Of a stretch of DNA of 64,000 nucleotides, positions 40,155 to 49,284 are shown one piece after another. The DNA is taken from the NCBI RefSeq assembly GCF_900115365.1, contig NZ_FOWD01000001.1, positions 124,001 through 188,000 on the forward strand, given 5' to 3'. Under the pieces are notes generated by a model. That model was not told where the DNA came from, ran no database searches, and saw only the letters and a program-made list of their open reading frames with translations. This DNA comes from Anaerocolumna aminovalerica. Its GTDB lineage: Bacteria > Bacillota > Clostridia > Lachnospirales > Lachnospiraceae. The position numbers were made by a program, and so were the translations under genes. Each line of letters begins with the position of its first letter. The stretch's first letter is position 1.

Positions 40155-42026
40155 ATGAGAAAATTAGCACTAAACGATGAAATCTTATTAACCATAGAAA
40201 AACCCGCCAGATATATAGGTAATGAAATCAATATGGTAAAAAAAGATTTGAATAACATAGATATACGTTTTTGTATGTGCTTCCCGGATGTGTATGAAAT
40301 CGGTATGTCACATCTGGGAATTCAGATACTTTATGACATGTTTAACCGCCGGGAAGATACTTATTGTGAGAGAGTATATTCCCCTTGGGTTGATTTGGAC
40401 AAGATTATGAGGGAAAAACAGATTCCTTTATTTGCACTGGAATCTCAGGAACCTATAAAGAACTTTGACTTTTTAGGTTTTACCGTACAATATGAAATGT
40501 GTTATACCAACATTTTACAAGTATTAGAATTATCCCAAATTCCCATCTATGCAAAGGACAGAACAGAAGATGATCCCATTGTACTAGGTGGTGGTCCTTG
40601 TACTTATAATCCGGAACCAATTGCGGACTTTTTTGATTTCTTCTATATAGGAGAAGGGGAAACTGTTTATAATGAGATTTTGGATCTGTACAAAGAGAAT
40701 AAGCTTAAAGGCGGCACCAAAAAAGAATTTCTGGAGAAAGCAGCGGAGATTGAAGGTGTTTATGTGCCAGCTTTCTACGATGTGGAATATAACCCAGATA
40801 GAACCATAAAATCATTTACAAAGAAAAATGCTCATGGAAAAGATGCCATTAAAAAGCAGGTAGAAATAAGCATGAATGAAACTTATTATCCTAAGAAGCC
40901 ATTAGTTCCTTATATTAAAGCAACACAGGACCGGGTAGTACTTGAAATCCAAAGAGGCTGCATTCGTGGCTGCCGTTTTTGTCAGGCAGGTATGGTTTAC
41001 CGTCCTATTCGTGAACGTAATCTTGAATTTTTAAAAGAATATGCTTATGAGATGTTAAAAAATACAGGCCATGAAGAAATTTCGTTAAGTTCATTAAGTT
41101 CCAGCGATTACTCTTCATTACAGGAACTGGTTTATTTTTTAATTGATGAGTTTAGTTCCAAAGGTGTTAATATATCGCTGCCATCTTTAAGAATCGACGC
41201 CTTTGCATTGGATGTAATGAGTAAAGTTCAGGATGTAAGAAAGAGTAGCTTAACTTTTGCACCAGAGGCAGGCTCACAAAGACTTCGCGATGTTATTAAT
41301 AAAGGTCTAACAGAAGAATCCATACTAAAAGGTGCTATGGATGCCTTTAACAGCGGTTGGAATCGTGTAAAACTTTATTTTATGTTAGGACTTCCAAGTG
41401 AAAATAATGAAGATATTGAAGGGATTGCAGTCCTTTCTGATAAGATTGCCAGAGAATATTATACAATTCCGAAAGATCAAAGAAATGGAAAGGTCAGCAT
41501 CGTTTCCAGTACTTCTTTCTTCGTTCCTAAGCCATTTACACCATTTCAATGGTCGAGAATGAATACGGCAGAAGAATATCTTGAGAAACAGCATTTCTTA
41601 AGAACAAAATTCAATGAGCAATTAAACCGTAAGAGCATCAAATATAATTGGCATGAAGCAGAACTTAGTGTTTTGGAGGGAGTATTTGCAAGAGGAGACA
41701 GGAGAATAAGCAAGGTTATTTATGATGCTTATAAAGCCGGATGTCTTTATGATTCCTGGTCAGAACATTTTAAATATGAGCTGTGGGAGAAAGCTTTTGA
41801 AGATAATCAAATCGATATGGCGTTCTACACAAGCAGGGAACGGGTAAAAGAAGAAATTCTTCCATGGGATTTTATTGATGCAGGTGTAACGAAAGACTTC
41901 TTATGGAGAGAGTATGACCGTGCTATGAATGCAAAGGTAACACCAAACTGTAGAATGGCTTGTACTAACTGCGGTGCTAAAGTATTTGAAGGCGGGGTAT
42001 GTTTTGAAGAGAGAGGACAAGTATAA
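40155..42026 (+). CDS. B12-binding-type radical SAM protein (TIGR03960-like)
   Basis: 623 residues. An N-terminal B12-binding-like domain is followed by the radical SAM cluster motif CIRGCRFCQAG (CxxxCxxC, about 268), and the C terminus carries CRMACTNCGAKVF, a further Cys pair. This family always sits beside the TIGR03936 gene, as here, and near rplU-rpmA in Clostridia. The reaction is not known; RNA or ribosome modification is a fair guess from context. ATG 40155 follows AAGAAAGGTATGGTACTTTA. Confidence 0.9.
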   Translation: MRKLALNDEILLTIEKPARYIGNEINMVKKDLNNIDIRFCMCFPDVYEIGMSHLGIQILYDMFNRREDTYCERVYSPWVDLDKIMREKQIPLFALESQEPIKNFDFLGFTVQYEMCYTNILQVLELSQIPIYAKDRTEDDPIVLGGGPCTYNPEPIADFFDFFYIGEGETVYNEILDLYKENKLKGGTKKEFLEKAAEIEGVYVPAFYDVEYNPDRTIKSFTKKNAHGKDAIKKQVEISMNETYYPKKPLVPYIKATQDRVVLEIQRGCIRGCRFCQAGMVYRPIRERNLEFLKEYAYEMLKNTGHEEISLSSLSSSDYSSLQELVYFLIDEFSSKGVNISLPSLRIDAFALDVMSKVQDVRKSSLTFAPEAGSQRLRDVINKGLTEESILKGAMDAFNSGWNRVKLYFMLGLPSENNEDIEGIAVLSDKIAREYYTIPKDQRNGKVSIVSSTSFFVPKPFTPFQWSRMNTAEEYLEKQHFLRTKFNEQLNRKSIKYNWHEAELSVLEGVFARGDRRISKVIYDAYKAGCLYDSWSEHFKYELWEKAFEDNQIDMAFYTSRERVKEEILPWDFIDAGVTKDFLWREYDRAMNAKVTPNCRMACTNCGAKVFEGGVCFEERGQV

Positions 42027-42050
42027 GAAAAGAGCACTAAAGCGGGGGAA

Positions 42051-42081
42051 TAGAAGCTAAAGCGCCAGAATCGAGGATATT
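42051..42081 (+). repeat. Ribosome-binding-site-carrying repeat (copy 1)
   Basis: GCTAAAGCGC, then CAGAATCGAGGAT, ending at the start codon of the next gene. 22 of 23 bases match the sequence just before the last gene of the window (63723-63745). It supplies GAGGAT as ribosome binding site. A related AGAATGGAGGAT end occurs at 18991 and before atpC. Confidence 0.75.
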
Positions 42082-42858
42082 ATGAAGACAAGAATAAAAT
42101 TTACAAAATCAGGTTCATTAAAATTCGTAGGACACTTGGATGTAATGAGGTATTTCCAGAAGGCATTTCGCCGGGCAGAACTGGAGGTGGAGTATTCCCA
42201 GGGATTTAACCCTCACCAGCTTATGTCCTTTGCAGCGCCTTTGGGAGTAGGGCTTACCAGCGATGGGGAATATTTAGATCTTCAGTTGAAAGCTAGTGAT
42301 GAGCCTGAGGTAATGATAGAAAAGATTAATAAGACCATGGCAGAAGAAATACAGGCAGTTGGTTTTATGGTACTCCCGGAGGACAGTAAGAATGCCATGT
42401 CTATTGTGGCGGCGGCTGACTATATGGTTTCCGTGAAAGATGGTTATGAATTCATGGAGATGAAAGAATTTATGAAGAAATTCCAAGAGTTCCATAACCG
42501 TGAAAGTATTGTTATTCTTAAAAAATCCAAGAAAAGTGAGAAAGAGGTGGATATTAAACCATCAATTTATCATATTGGATTTGAAAGAGAAGAATTCTGT
42601 AAGAATATTGGACAAATTTATGATAAAGATATGAAAAGTGTTGCAGACGAATATGAAAATGGTATCAAGGTCTATATGCAGCTTGCAACAGGAAGCGCCA
42701 ATAACTTAAAACCGGAATTAGTTATGGAGGCATTTTGTCAGTATACAGGAATAGAATATAATGAATTTGCATTTCAAGTACATCGAATGGAAGTTTACGC
42801 AGATTTGGGCACTGAGGAGAATAGAAGATTGATTGCTCTGGACCAAATGAATGATTAA
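42082..42858 (+). CDS. TIGR03936/DUF2344 radical-SAM-associated protein
   Basis: 258 residues. The N-terminal KTRIKFTKSGSLKFVGHLDV and FRRAELEVEYSQGFNPHQ are hallmarks of the family. It is encoded next to, or fused with, the B12-type radical SAM protein in many Firmicutes, so the two likely act together on an unknown substrate. It starts at the end of a repeat that provides the ribosome binding site. Confidence 0.9.
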   Translation: MKTRIKFTKSGSLKFVGHLDVMRYFQKAFRRAELEVEYSQGFNPHQLMSFAAPLGVGLTSDGEYLDLQLKASDEPEVMIEKINKTMAEEIQAVGFMVLPEDSKNAMSIVAAADYMVSVKDGYEFMEMKEFMKKFQEFHNRESIVILKKSKKSEKEVDIKPSIYHIGFEREEFCKNIGQIYDKDMKSVADEYENGIKVYMQLATGSANNLKPELVMEAFCQYTGIEYNEFAFQVHRMEVYADLGTEENRRLIALDQMND

Positions 42859-42921
42859 TATACTTAGAACTATTATACTATGTAAATGAAAAGAGAATAA
42901 TTATAAAATACTAATGTTATT

Positions 42922-43005
42922 TAACCTCATCAGGTAAGCAGGACTTGCCTGTTTCAGCAGGAGTTTAAGCTCCTGCTGAAATGCCACGTAGTGGCAATGA
43001 GGTTA
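42922..43005 (+). repeat. Perfect four-way-junction element
   Basis: Outer stem TAACCTCAT/ATGAGGTTA encloses three hairpins with no unpaired base between stems: CAGGTAAG/CTTGCCTG (one G-T pair), TTTCAGCAGGAG/CTCCTGCTGAAA, and TGCCAC/GTGGCA. It resembles a cloverleaf but has none of the tRNA consensus positions. I infer a structured mobile or regulatory element. Confidence 0.75.
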
Positions 43006-43069
43006 TGAGCAAGTAGCGTAAGCGGATAAACTTGCCTATGGGCAAGTGGAATATCCGCTTTGACATAAC
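43002..43069 (+). repeat. Nested hairpin next to the four-way junction
   Basis: GTTATG/CATAAC outside, AAGCGGATA/TATCCGCTT within, and ACTTGCC/GGCAAGT at the tip. Its outer arm overlaps the outer arm of the four-way junction, so the two folds cannot form fully together. GCAAGT at 43009 could also pair with the tip. Confidence 0.65.
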
Positions 43070-43171
43070 AGTTTAATAAATCAGATGAACACAGAAAAAC
43101 TGGTATTATAATTATAAATTCATATGTATTTATAAGCTTTTTACATGAAAAAATATATAACAGGAGTCTGC

Positions 43172-44353
43172 ATGAATAAATTAATCATTACAAAGCAAGA
43201 CAATCAAATAATATCAGCAATTTATGAAGGCAACGATATGGTTCAGGTAAACATTGACCATAGGGAGAGTATAAGCATCCTCGGTAATATTTATATCGGC
43301 AAAGTTAAGAATATTGTAAAAAACATTAATGCTGCCTTTGTTGAAATTAGTGGTGGTAAGATGTGCTATCTTTCTTTGGAAGAGAATTTGCATCCCATCT
43401 ATATAAAGCCTAAGCAAACGGACAAATTAGTGGTTGGAGATGAATTGCTTGTTCAGATTTCCAAGGAAGATATTAAGACGAAAGCTCCCGTAGTTACTAC
43501 AAATATAAACTTTACCGGCAAATATGTAGTTTTGATTCATGGCAGGTCCATGATTGGCATTTCCTCCAAGATAGAAGATGAGGAAGAACGGAAACGATTA
43601 AAAAAAATAATGAAAGGTTTCAAAGAAGATACCTATGGTTTTATTGTCCGAACCAATGCGGTTCACATGAACGAAGAACGTATTCATGAAGAAATCATGT
43701 TTTTAAAGAAACAATATGAAGAATTAAAACAATATGGAGTTCATAAAAGTTTATTTTCCTTATTACATCAAACTCCACCGGGATATATTTGTGATATACG
43801 GGATGGATATGCAGACCGAATTGATGAAATAGTTACGGATGATCTGGAAATTCATAAGAATATTAAAGAATATCTGGAAAATTATCAAAAAGAGGATTTG
43901 GAAAAACTTCAATTATATAAAGATGATATGATTTCACTGAAAAATCTTTACAGTATCAATTCCAAATTGGAAAAGGGTTTAAATGAAAAGGTCTGGTTAA
44001 AAAGCGGTGCTACCTTAATTATTCAACCTACAGAAGCATTAACCGTAATTGATGTAAATACTGGCAAAGCCATTAGTGGTAAAAAGAATGTGGAAGACAC
44101 TTTCTTTAAGGTAAATATGGAGGCGGCCCAGGAAATAGCAAAACAAATACGTTTAAGAAATTTGTCGGGTATCATTATCATCGATTTTATTGATATGAGT
44201 AAGCAGGAGTATAAAGTAAAATTAATGAAGGTGTTAGAAGAATTATTCCGGAAGGATCCCGTTAAGACTACTTTGGTGGATATGACTGCTTTAAATCTAG
44301 TTGAAGTAACAAGGAAAAAGGTAAGAAAACCATTATACGAGCAGATTTTATAA
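43172..44353 (+). CDS. rng: Ribonuclease E/G family protein, short form
   Basis: 393 residues from ATG 43172 (CAGGAGTCTGC; the upstream ATG 43145 lacks a good site). S1-like domain (about 35-120), then the RNase E/G catalytic core with metal-binding Asp residues in LTVIDVNTGK and IIDFIDM. The protein ends at TRKKVRKPLYEQIL, so the zinc-link Cys pair seen in E. coli RNase E/G is absent. It would process rRNA and mRNA. Its 313-nt leader holds the four-way-junction element. Confidence 0.92.
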   Translation: MNKLIITKQDNQIISAIYEGNDMVQVNIDHRESISILGNIYIGKVKNIVKNINAAFVEISGGKMCYLSLEENLHPIYIKPKQTDKLVVGDELLVQISKEDIKTKAPVVTTNINFTGKYVVLIHGRSMIGISSKIEDEEERKRLKKIMKGFKEDTYGFIVRTNAVHMNEERIHEEIMFLKKQYEELKQYGVHKSLFSLLHQTPPGYICDIRDGYADRIDEIVTDDLEIHKNIKEYLENYQKEDLEKLQLYKDDMISLKNLYSINSKLEKGLNEKVWLKSGATLIIQPTEALTVIDVNTGKAISGKKNVEDTFFKVNMEAAQEIAKQIRLRNLSGIIIIDFIDMSKQEYKVKLMKVLEELFRKDPVKTTLVDMTALNLVEVTRKKVRKPLYEQIL

Positions 44354-44388
44354 CGGATATAGGATTGAAGTTAAGAAGGAGGGGGAAA

Positions 44389-44859
44389 ATGAAAAAATTA
44401 GTATCAATAGTTGCGATTGCTTTATTAGTTTTAACAGGATGTACTTCAAACTTAATGAATTCTATTTACAATAATGAAGAAAAGATAACAAGTGATACAA
44501 ATAGTTATAATTTAAATGAGGCTGAACAGAAAATAGAGGAACAAAAATTTTCAGGTACCATAGAGTTTGAGGGAATGGATACCATATGGACATTTAACTC
44601 CGAAGAGGATACGGAAATTGATATGACTTATTTGTTTAAAGTTTCCAGAGGAAAAGCAAAATTAGTGCTGATTTCACCGGATGAAACATTAACAACACTG
44701 ATTGAAACTACAAAGAATTCAGATGCAAAAGATTATGCGGTAAATCAAATTCCTATAAAAAAAGGACTGAATAGAATCAAATTGGTTGCAGCTAATAATG
44801 CCAAAATAGAATTTGATATTAATATAAACTATGGAACATTTGATGAATTAGGTATGTAA
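44389..44859 (+). CDS. Small lipoprotein of unknown function
   Basis: 156 residues from ATG 44389 (GAAGGAGGGGG). Signal peptide with lipobox LVLTGC, then a compact domain (about 50-150) with the look of a beta-sandwich (FSGTIEFEGMDTIWTF, AKLVLISPDETLTTLI). I do not recognise a family. It lies 35 nt after rng and may be cotranscribed. Confidence 0.8.
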   Translation: MKKLVSIVAIALLVLTGCTSNLMNSIYNNEEKITSDTNSYNLNEAEQKIEEQKFSGTIEFEGMDTIWTFNSEEDTEIDMTYLFKVSRGKAKLVLISPDETLTTLIETTKNSDAKDYAVNQIPIKKGLNRIKLVAANNAKIEFDININYGTFDELGM

Positions 44860-44969
44860 TGAGATGTAGGAAAGACTGGGCTTGATGTAATAAAAACAGT
44901 AGAGTTTGATATAATAACTTTATGAAATTATGAAAAGCAATCATACATACACAAAAGGACTGATGAGTT

Positions 44970-45440
44970 ATGATAAAAACAAATGCAATGCGATTACTGG
45001 ATCAAGGAAAGATTGAATATGAATCCATAGAATATGAAGTGGATGAAAATAATTTGGCAGGAGAGCATGTAGCCGATCAAATTGGTGTACCTGCCCAACA
45101 AGTTTTCAAAACTTTAGTAGCAAAGGGTGAGAAAAAAGGAATTCTAGTTTTTTGTATACCGGTTAATATGGAATTGAATCTGAAAAAAGCAGCAGCTGTA
45201 GTTGGGGATAAGAAAATAGAGATGGTTCATGTAAAAGATTTATTAGGTTTGACCGGATATATAAGGGGCGGTTGTTCCCCAATAGGTATGAAGAAAAAAT
45301 ATCCTACTTATATAGATGAATCGGCTATATTATTTGACACCATAACAGTTAGTGCAGGTATAAAGGGATGCCAGTTGGTAATTCAGCCTGATGATCTTAT
45401 TAAATTTACAGATGCGGTGGTATGCGATATTGCAGAGTAA
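44970..45440 (+). CDS. ybaK: Cys-tRNA(Pro)/Cys-tRNA(Cys) deacylase
   Basis: 156 residues, YbaK/EbsC family. The catalytic Lys lies in VFKTLVAKG, and GYIRGGCSPIGMKKKYPTYID is the signature segment. The enzyme hydrolyses Cys-tRNA(Pro) formed by mistake by prolyl-tRNA synthetase. Whether this copy acts on Cys or Ala adducts cannot be told. ACAAAAGGACTGATGAGTT precedes the ATG. Confidence 0.92.
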   Translation: MIKTNAMRLLDQGKIEYESIEYEVDENNLAGEHVADQIGVPAQQVFKTLVAKGEKKGILVFCIPVNMELNLKKAAAVVGDKKIEMVHVKDLLGLTGYIRGGCSPIGMKKKYPTYIDESAILFDTITVSAGIKGCQLVIQPDDLIKFTDAVVCDIAE

Positions 45441-45555
45441 TCTTAGATAATTTTACGGATTTAAGAGACTCAAATATTTTTAGCCGCAGGAATTTTATTA
45501 ATTATAAATTTATTGAAAATACATTGACAAATACTACTTACTATGCTAGTATAAT

Positions 45556-45640
45556 TTAGTGTGCCGCACAGCGAGGTCTAAAGTTCTGTTCATTTTTAAA
45601 AGTGTCAGACACCATAGTTGGCGAGTAATGATAATAGGAG
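45556..45640 (+). promoter_or_regulatory. L21 leader of the rplU operon
   Basis: GCCGCACAGCGAGGTC, AGTTCTGTTC, GTGTCAGACACCAT and GTTGGCGAG in this order match the known Firmicutes L21 leader RNA upstream of rplU-prp-rpmA. It is thought to mediate feedback control by a ribosomal protein. TTGACA (45526) precedes it. Confidence 0.8.
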
Positions 45641-45647
45641 GTGCCAT

Positions 45648-45956
45648 ATGTACGCAATTATAGCAACAGGTGGTAAACAGTACAAAGTAGCCGAAGGCGA
45701 TATCATTAAAGTAGAAAAGCTTGGTGTAGAAGCTGGTGAAACTGTTACATTTGATCAAGTGCTTGTAGTAAATAACGGAGAATTAGTAGTAGGAAATCCT
45801 ACAGTTGCTAATGCTAGTGTTACTGCACAGGTTGTTGAAGAAGGCAAGAACAAGAAAATTGTTGTCTACAGATACAAGAGTAAAACCGGATATCACAAGA
45901 AAAACGGTCACAGACAGCCATATACTAAGGTAAAGATCGAAAAAATCAATGCATAA
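45648..45956 (+). CDS. rplU: Ribosomal protein bL21
   Basis: 102 residues. [14 protein letters not shown] and the C-terminal [22 protein letters not shown] are diagnostic. Part of the 50S subunit, bound to 23S rRNA. Start 45648 follows AGGAGGTGCCAT; the earlier in-frame ATG at 45618 lies inside the leader RNA. First gene of the rplU-prp-rpmA operon. Confidence 0.98.
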   Translation: MYAIIATGGKQYKVAEGDIIKVEKLGVEAGETVTFDQVLVVNNGELVVGNPTVANASVTAQVVEEGKNKKIVVYRYKSKTGYHKKNGHRQPYTKVKIEKINA

Positions 45957-45974
45957 TACCAAGCTGGTAGAGAT

Positions 45975-46304
45975 ATGATTAAAATATCAATGTATAATAA
46001 TGCAGAGGGTAAGATTATCGGATTTAGATGCTCCGGACATGCCGGGTTTGCTGAAAAGGGACAGGATATTGTATGTTCAGCAGTTTCAGTACTGGTAATC
46101 AATACCATGAATTCTATAGAAAGTTTTACTCGTGATACCTTTGAATATAAGGAAAACGAAGAGAGTGGAATGATAGATTTCAAAATTGTTTCAGAACTTA
46201 GTAATGAGTCAAGTTTATTACTCAATTCTTTGTTCCTGGGTTTACAAGGAATACAAGAAGAATATGGTCAAGAATATATTAAATTTGTACCGCAGAACAT
46301 GTGA
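45975..46304 (+). CDS. prp: Ribosomal-processing cysteine protease Prp
   Basis: 109 residues. The catalytic His is in SGHAGFAEKG and Cys in DIVCSAVSVL. Prp removes the N-terminal extension of bL27 in Firmicutes; the next gene encodes a bL27 with exactly that extension. Located between rplU and rpmA as usual. Confidence 0.95.
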   Translation: MIKISMYNNAEGKIIGFRCSGHAGFAEKGQDIVCSAVSVLVINTMNSIESFTRDTFEYKENEESGMIDFKIVSELSNESSLLLNSLFLGLQGIQEEYGQEYIKFVPQNM

Positions 46305-46343
46305 AAGCAGGTTCTGTGTCAAACTTTCAAGGAGGTGTAGGTT

Positions 46344-46631
46344 ATGTTAAAGATGAACCTTCAGTTTTTCGCTCATAAAAAGGGTGTTGGTTCTACTAAG
46401 AACGGTAGAGATTCCGAATCCAAAAGACTAGGCGCGAAAAGAGCAGACGGACAGTTTGTATTAGCTGGAAACATTCTATACAGACAACGTGGAACTAAAA
46501 TTCATCCAGGTCTTAATGTAGGACGTGGCGGAGATGATACATTATTCGCATTAATAGATGGTGTTCTTCGTTTTGAAAGAAAAGGCAGAGACAAGAAGCA
46601 AGCTTCTGTTTATCCTGTAGAATCAAAATAG
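46344..46631 (+). CDS. rpmA: Ribosomal protein bL27 with cleavable N-terminal extension
   Basis: 95 residues. The protein begins [20 protein letters not shown]; Prp is expected to cut after the FF pair to free AHKKG, whose N terminus reaches the peptidyl-transferase centre. The remainder ([20 protein letters not shown]) is typical bL27. AAGGAGGTGTAGGTT precedes the ATG. Confidence 0.97.
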   Translation: MLKMNLQFFAHKKGVGSTKNGRDSESKRLGAKRADGQFVLAGNILYRQRGTKIHPGLNVGRGGDDTLFALIDGVLRFERKGRDKKQASVYPVESK

Positions 46632-46646
46632 GTTGAGATGATTTAA

Positions 46647-46690
46647 AACCCCAAATTCTTGATTAAATCATGAATTTGGGGTTTATTTGT
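46647..46690 (+). terminator. Terminator after rpmA
   Basis: AAACCCCAAATTC pairs with GAATTTGGGGTTT; TATTTGT follows. Confidence 0.85.
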
Positions 46691-46863
46691 GTAGAAAGGA
46701 AACAATAAAACGTGACTTCCTGCATGTTTTTGTTGTATTTTTCATATTTTATGTTTATAATAAAAACATTGAAAATAATGAAGAAAATGTCAGATGAAAT
46801 TCTGTAATAAGAAACTTAATTTTATAAATACTATACATATTGAAACGAATAAGAGGTGAGATG

Positions 46864-48150
46864 ATGTTTGCAGATAGTGCTAAAATATATATACGTTCCG
46901 GTAAAGGCGGCGATGGACATGTAAGTTTTCGAAGAGAAATGTTTGTGGCAGCCGGAGGACCGGATGGTGGCGATGGCGGAAAAGGCGGAGATTTGATTTT
47001 TGAAGTTGATGAAGGTCTTAATACCTTGTCCGATTTTAGATTTACCAAAAAATATTGTGCCGGGGATGGTGAGAGCGGCAGTAAACAACGTTGTCATGGT
47101 AAGGATGGAGAAGATCTTGTGATCAGAGTTCCGGAAGGCACAGTTATAAAAGATACTGAGACTGGAAAAGTAATTGCAGATATGTCCCATGGCAATAGAC
47201 GTCAGACCATACTAAAAGGCGGCAGAGGCGGAAAAGGTAATCAGCATTATGCTACGCCCACCATGCAGGTTCCAAAATACGCACAGCCTGGTCAGTCAAG
47301 CAGGGAGCTAAACGTAACTCTTGAATTAAAGGTGATTGCAGATGTTGGTTTAGTAGGATTCCCTAATGTAGGTAAATCTACTCTTTTATCCAGAGTTACC
47401 AATGCAAGGCCCAAAATTGCCAATTATCATTTTACAACTTTGAATCCGAATTTAGGTGTTGTGGATTTAGAGGGTGCAGATGGATTTGTCATTGCGGATA
47501 TTCCAGGTTTAATTGAAGGCGCATCGGAAGGTATTGGTCTTGGACATGAATTCTTGAAACATATTGAAAGAACAAAAGTGATCATTCATATGGTGGATGC
47601 TGCTTCTACCGAAGGAAGAGACCCTATTGAAGATATTAATACTATCAATGGCGAATTAGCTGCATATAATGAAGAACTGATTAAGAGACCGCAGGTAATA
47701 GCAGCCAACAAATTGGATGTTTTATATGGTGAGGAAGAAGAACAAGTAATTCAGAAGCTAAAAGATACTTTTGAACCGCAGGGGATTAAAGTATTTCCTA
47801 TCTCTGCAGTAAGTGGTAAAGGTATCAAAGAGCTCCTTTATCATGTAAGAGAAATGCTGGATTCCATAGATACTGCACCGGTTGTTTTTGAAAGAGAGTA
47901 TTTTCCGGAAGAGGATACCTTCTCTAACGAACCATATACCGTGGAAAAGGAAAGTGAGAATGTATTTGTTGTGGAAGGTCCCCGTATTGAGAGAATGTTA
48001 GGCTATACGAATCTGGATTCTGAACGTGGATTCGAATTCTTCCAACGTTTCTTAAAGGATAACGGAATTCTTGAAGAATTAGAGAATTTAGGAATTCAAG
48101 AAGGTGACACTGTAAGAATGTATGGTTTACAGTTTGATTATTATAAATAA
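46864..48150 (+). CDS. obg: Obg GTPase, ribosome assembly
   Basis: 428 residues. Glycine-rich Obg fold (GKGGDGHVSFRREMFVAAGG), G domain with GFPNVGKST (G1), DIPGLIEGA (G3) and NKLD (G4), and the C-terminal OCT domain (about 350-428). It takes part in late 50S assembly and stress signalling. I start at 46864, 7 nt after GAGG; the neighbouring ATG 46861 is possible. Confidence 0.96.
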   Translation: MFADSAKIYIRSGKGGDGHVSFRREMFVAAGGPDGGDGGKGGDLIFEVDEGLNTLSDFRFTKKYCAGDGESGSKQRCHGKDGEDLVIRVPEGTVIKDTETGKVIADMSHGNRRQTILKGGRGGKGNQHYATPTMQVPKYAQPGQSSRELNVTLELKVIADVGLVGFPNVGKSTLLSRVTNARPKIANYHFTTLNPNLGVVDLEGADGFVIADIPGLIEGASEGIGLGHEFLKHIERTKVIIHMVDAASTEGRDPIEDINTINGELAAYNEELIKRPQVIAANKLDVLYGEEEEQVIQKLKDTFEPQGIKVFPISAVSGKGIKELLYHVREMLDSIDTAPVVFEREYFPEEDTFSNEPYTVEKESENVFVVEGPRIERMLGYTNLDSERGFEFFQRFLKDNGILEELENLGIQEGDTVRMYGLQFDYYK

Positions 48151-48204
48151 AAGATATGTTGGTAAAATAGAAATACATTTTATAAATAAATTAGAGGAGA
48201 TTTT

Positions 48205-48513
48205 ATGACAAGTAAACAAAGAGCTTATTTAAAGGGCTTAGCTATGAATATAGATCCCATTTACCAGGTTGGAAAATCCAGTATTACACCAGAGTTAACC
48301 ATTGGATTAAATGAAGCCTTAGAAGCAAGAGAACTGGTTAAAATCCATGTACTTAAGAATTGTTTAGATGATCCAAAAGAAATTGCTAATATATTAGGTG
48401 AAAGAACACATTCTGAGGTTGTACAGGTAATTGGAAAAAAGATTGTACTTTACAGGGAATCTAAGAATAAGAAAAAGATTGAACTTCCTAAGGAAAAGAA
48501 AGTAACGAAGTAA
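48205..48513 (+). CDS. yhbY: YhbY/CRS1-type RNA-binding protein
   Basis: 102 residues. LTSKQRAYLKGLA-type start, PIYQVGKSSITPELTIGLNEAL and the GKKIVLYR strand mark the CRM domain. It binds pre-50S particles. Lies 54 nt after obg in the usual order obg-yhbY-nadD. AGAGGAGATTTT precedes the ATG. Confidence 0.94.
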   Translation: MTSKQRAYLKGLAMNIDPIYQVGKSSITPELTIGLNEALEARELVKIHVLKNCLDDPKEIANILGERTHSEVVQVIGKKIVLYRESKNKKKIELPKEKKVTK

Positions 48514-48585
48514 AGAACAATTAATTTAGAGACGTGTATAAATAAAACATCTTTAGGATCGTTTCTATGGTTTAGGAGTATATAT

Positions 48586-49191
48586 ATGAGTAAGGTGGGA
48601 ATCATGGGAGGAACTTTTAATCCCATTCATATGGCACATCTTATACTTGCGGAAAGTGCTTATGAACAATTACAGTTGGATAAAATTTTAATAATGCCCT
48701 CAAAGAAGCCTCCTCATAAACTTCATGAGCCAATTGTCAGTGATCATCATCGAAAGGAAATGGTGAAGCTGGCAATTGAAGGAAACCCTCATTTTGAATT
48801 ATCTCTTATGGAGTTAGAACGAGAAGGAATTACTTATACGGCAGATACTTTACGGCAATTAGCCAAGGATTTTCCGGAAAATGAATATTATTTTATCCTG
48901 GGATGGGACTCATTACAGCAAATTGAAAAATGGAGAGATCCTGATGTTATATTAAGACTTTCACATATTGTCGCAGCGGGAAGATACCGTTCGCCAAAAG
49001 ATAAAATAGAGCAACAGGCACATCATCTGGAAGAGATGTATCATGGAAAGATTCATTTACTGGAGATTCCAAACATGGATTTATCTTCTGAAATGTTAAG
49101 GGAGCATATAAAGGAAGGGAAATCCATCCGTTATTATGTACCAAACCAGGTAGCTCAATATATACAAGAGCATGGATTATATAAAGATTAG
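48586..49191 (+). CDS. nadD: Nicotinate-nucleotide adenylyltransferase
   Basis: 201 residues. The nucleotidyltransferase motif GGTFNPIHMAHL and the C-terminal MDLSSEMLREHIKEG segment identify NadD, which makes deamido-NAD+ from nicotinate mononucleotide and ATP. GLKKPPHK-type Lys/His lie at KKPPHKLHEP. TAGGAGTATATAT precedes the ATG. Confidence 0.95.
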   Translation: MSKVGIMGGTFNPIHMAHLILAESAYEQLQLDKILIMPSKKPPHKLHEPIVSDHHRKEMVKLAIEGNPHFELSLMELEREGITYTADTLRQLAKDFPENEYYFILGWDSLQQIEKWRDPDVILRLSHIVAAGRYRSPKDKIEQQAHHLEEMYHGKIHLLEIPNMDLSSEMLREHIKEGKSIRYYVPNQVAQYIQEHGLYKD

Positions 49192-49284
49192 AAATTGGAA
49201 CATCAAATATCTGGATTCTATAGAAATTAGAATTTATAAAGATTTAAATGTATTTAAAAGATTGTAGGGGAAAGGCTATTAATT

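Noticed and set aside
42922-43005. Cloverleaf fold as a tRNA gene
   Set aside because: Stem lengths 9-8-12-6, three-base T-arm loop, no TTC loop, no CCA and no unpaired linkers. It is not a tRNA.
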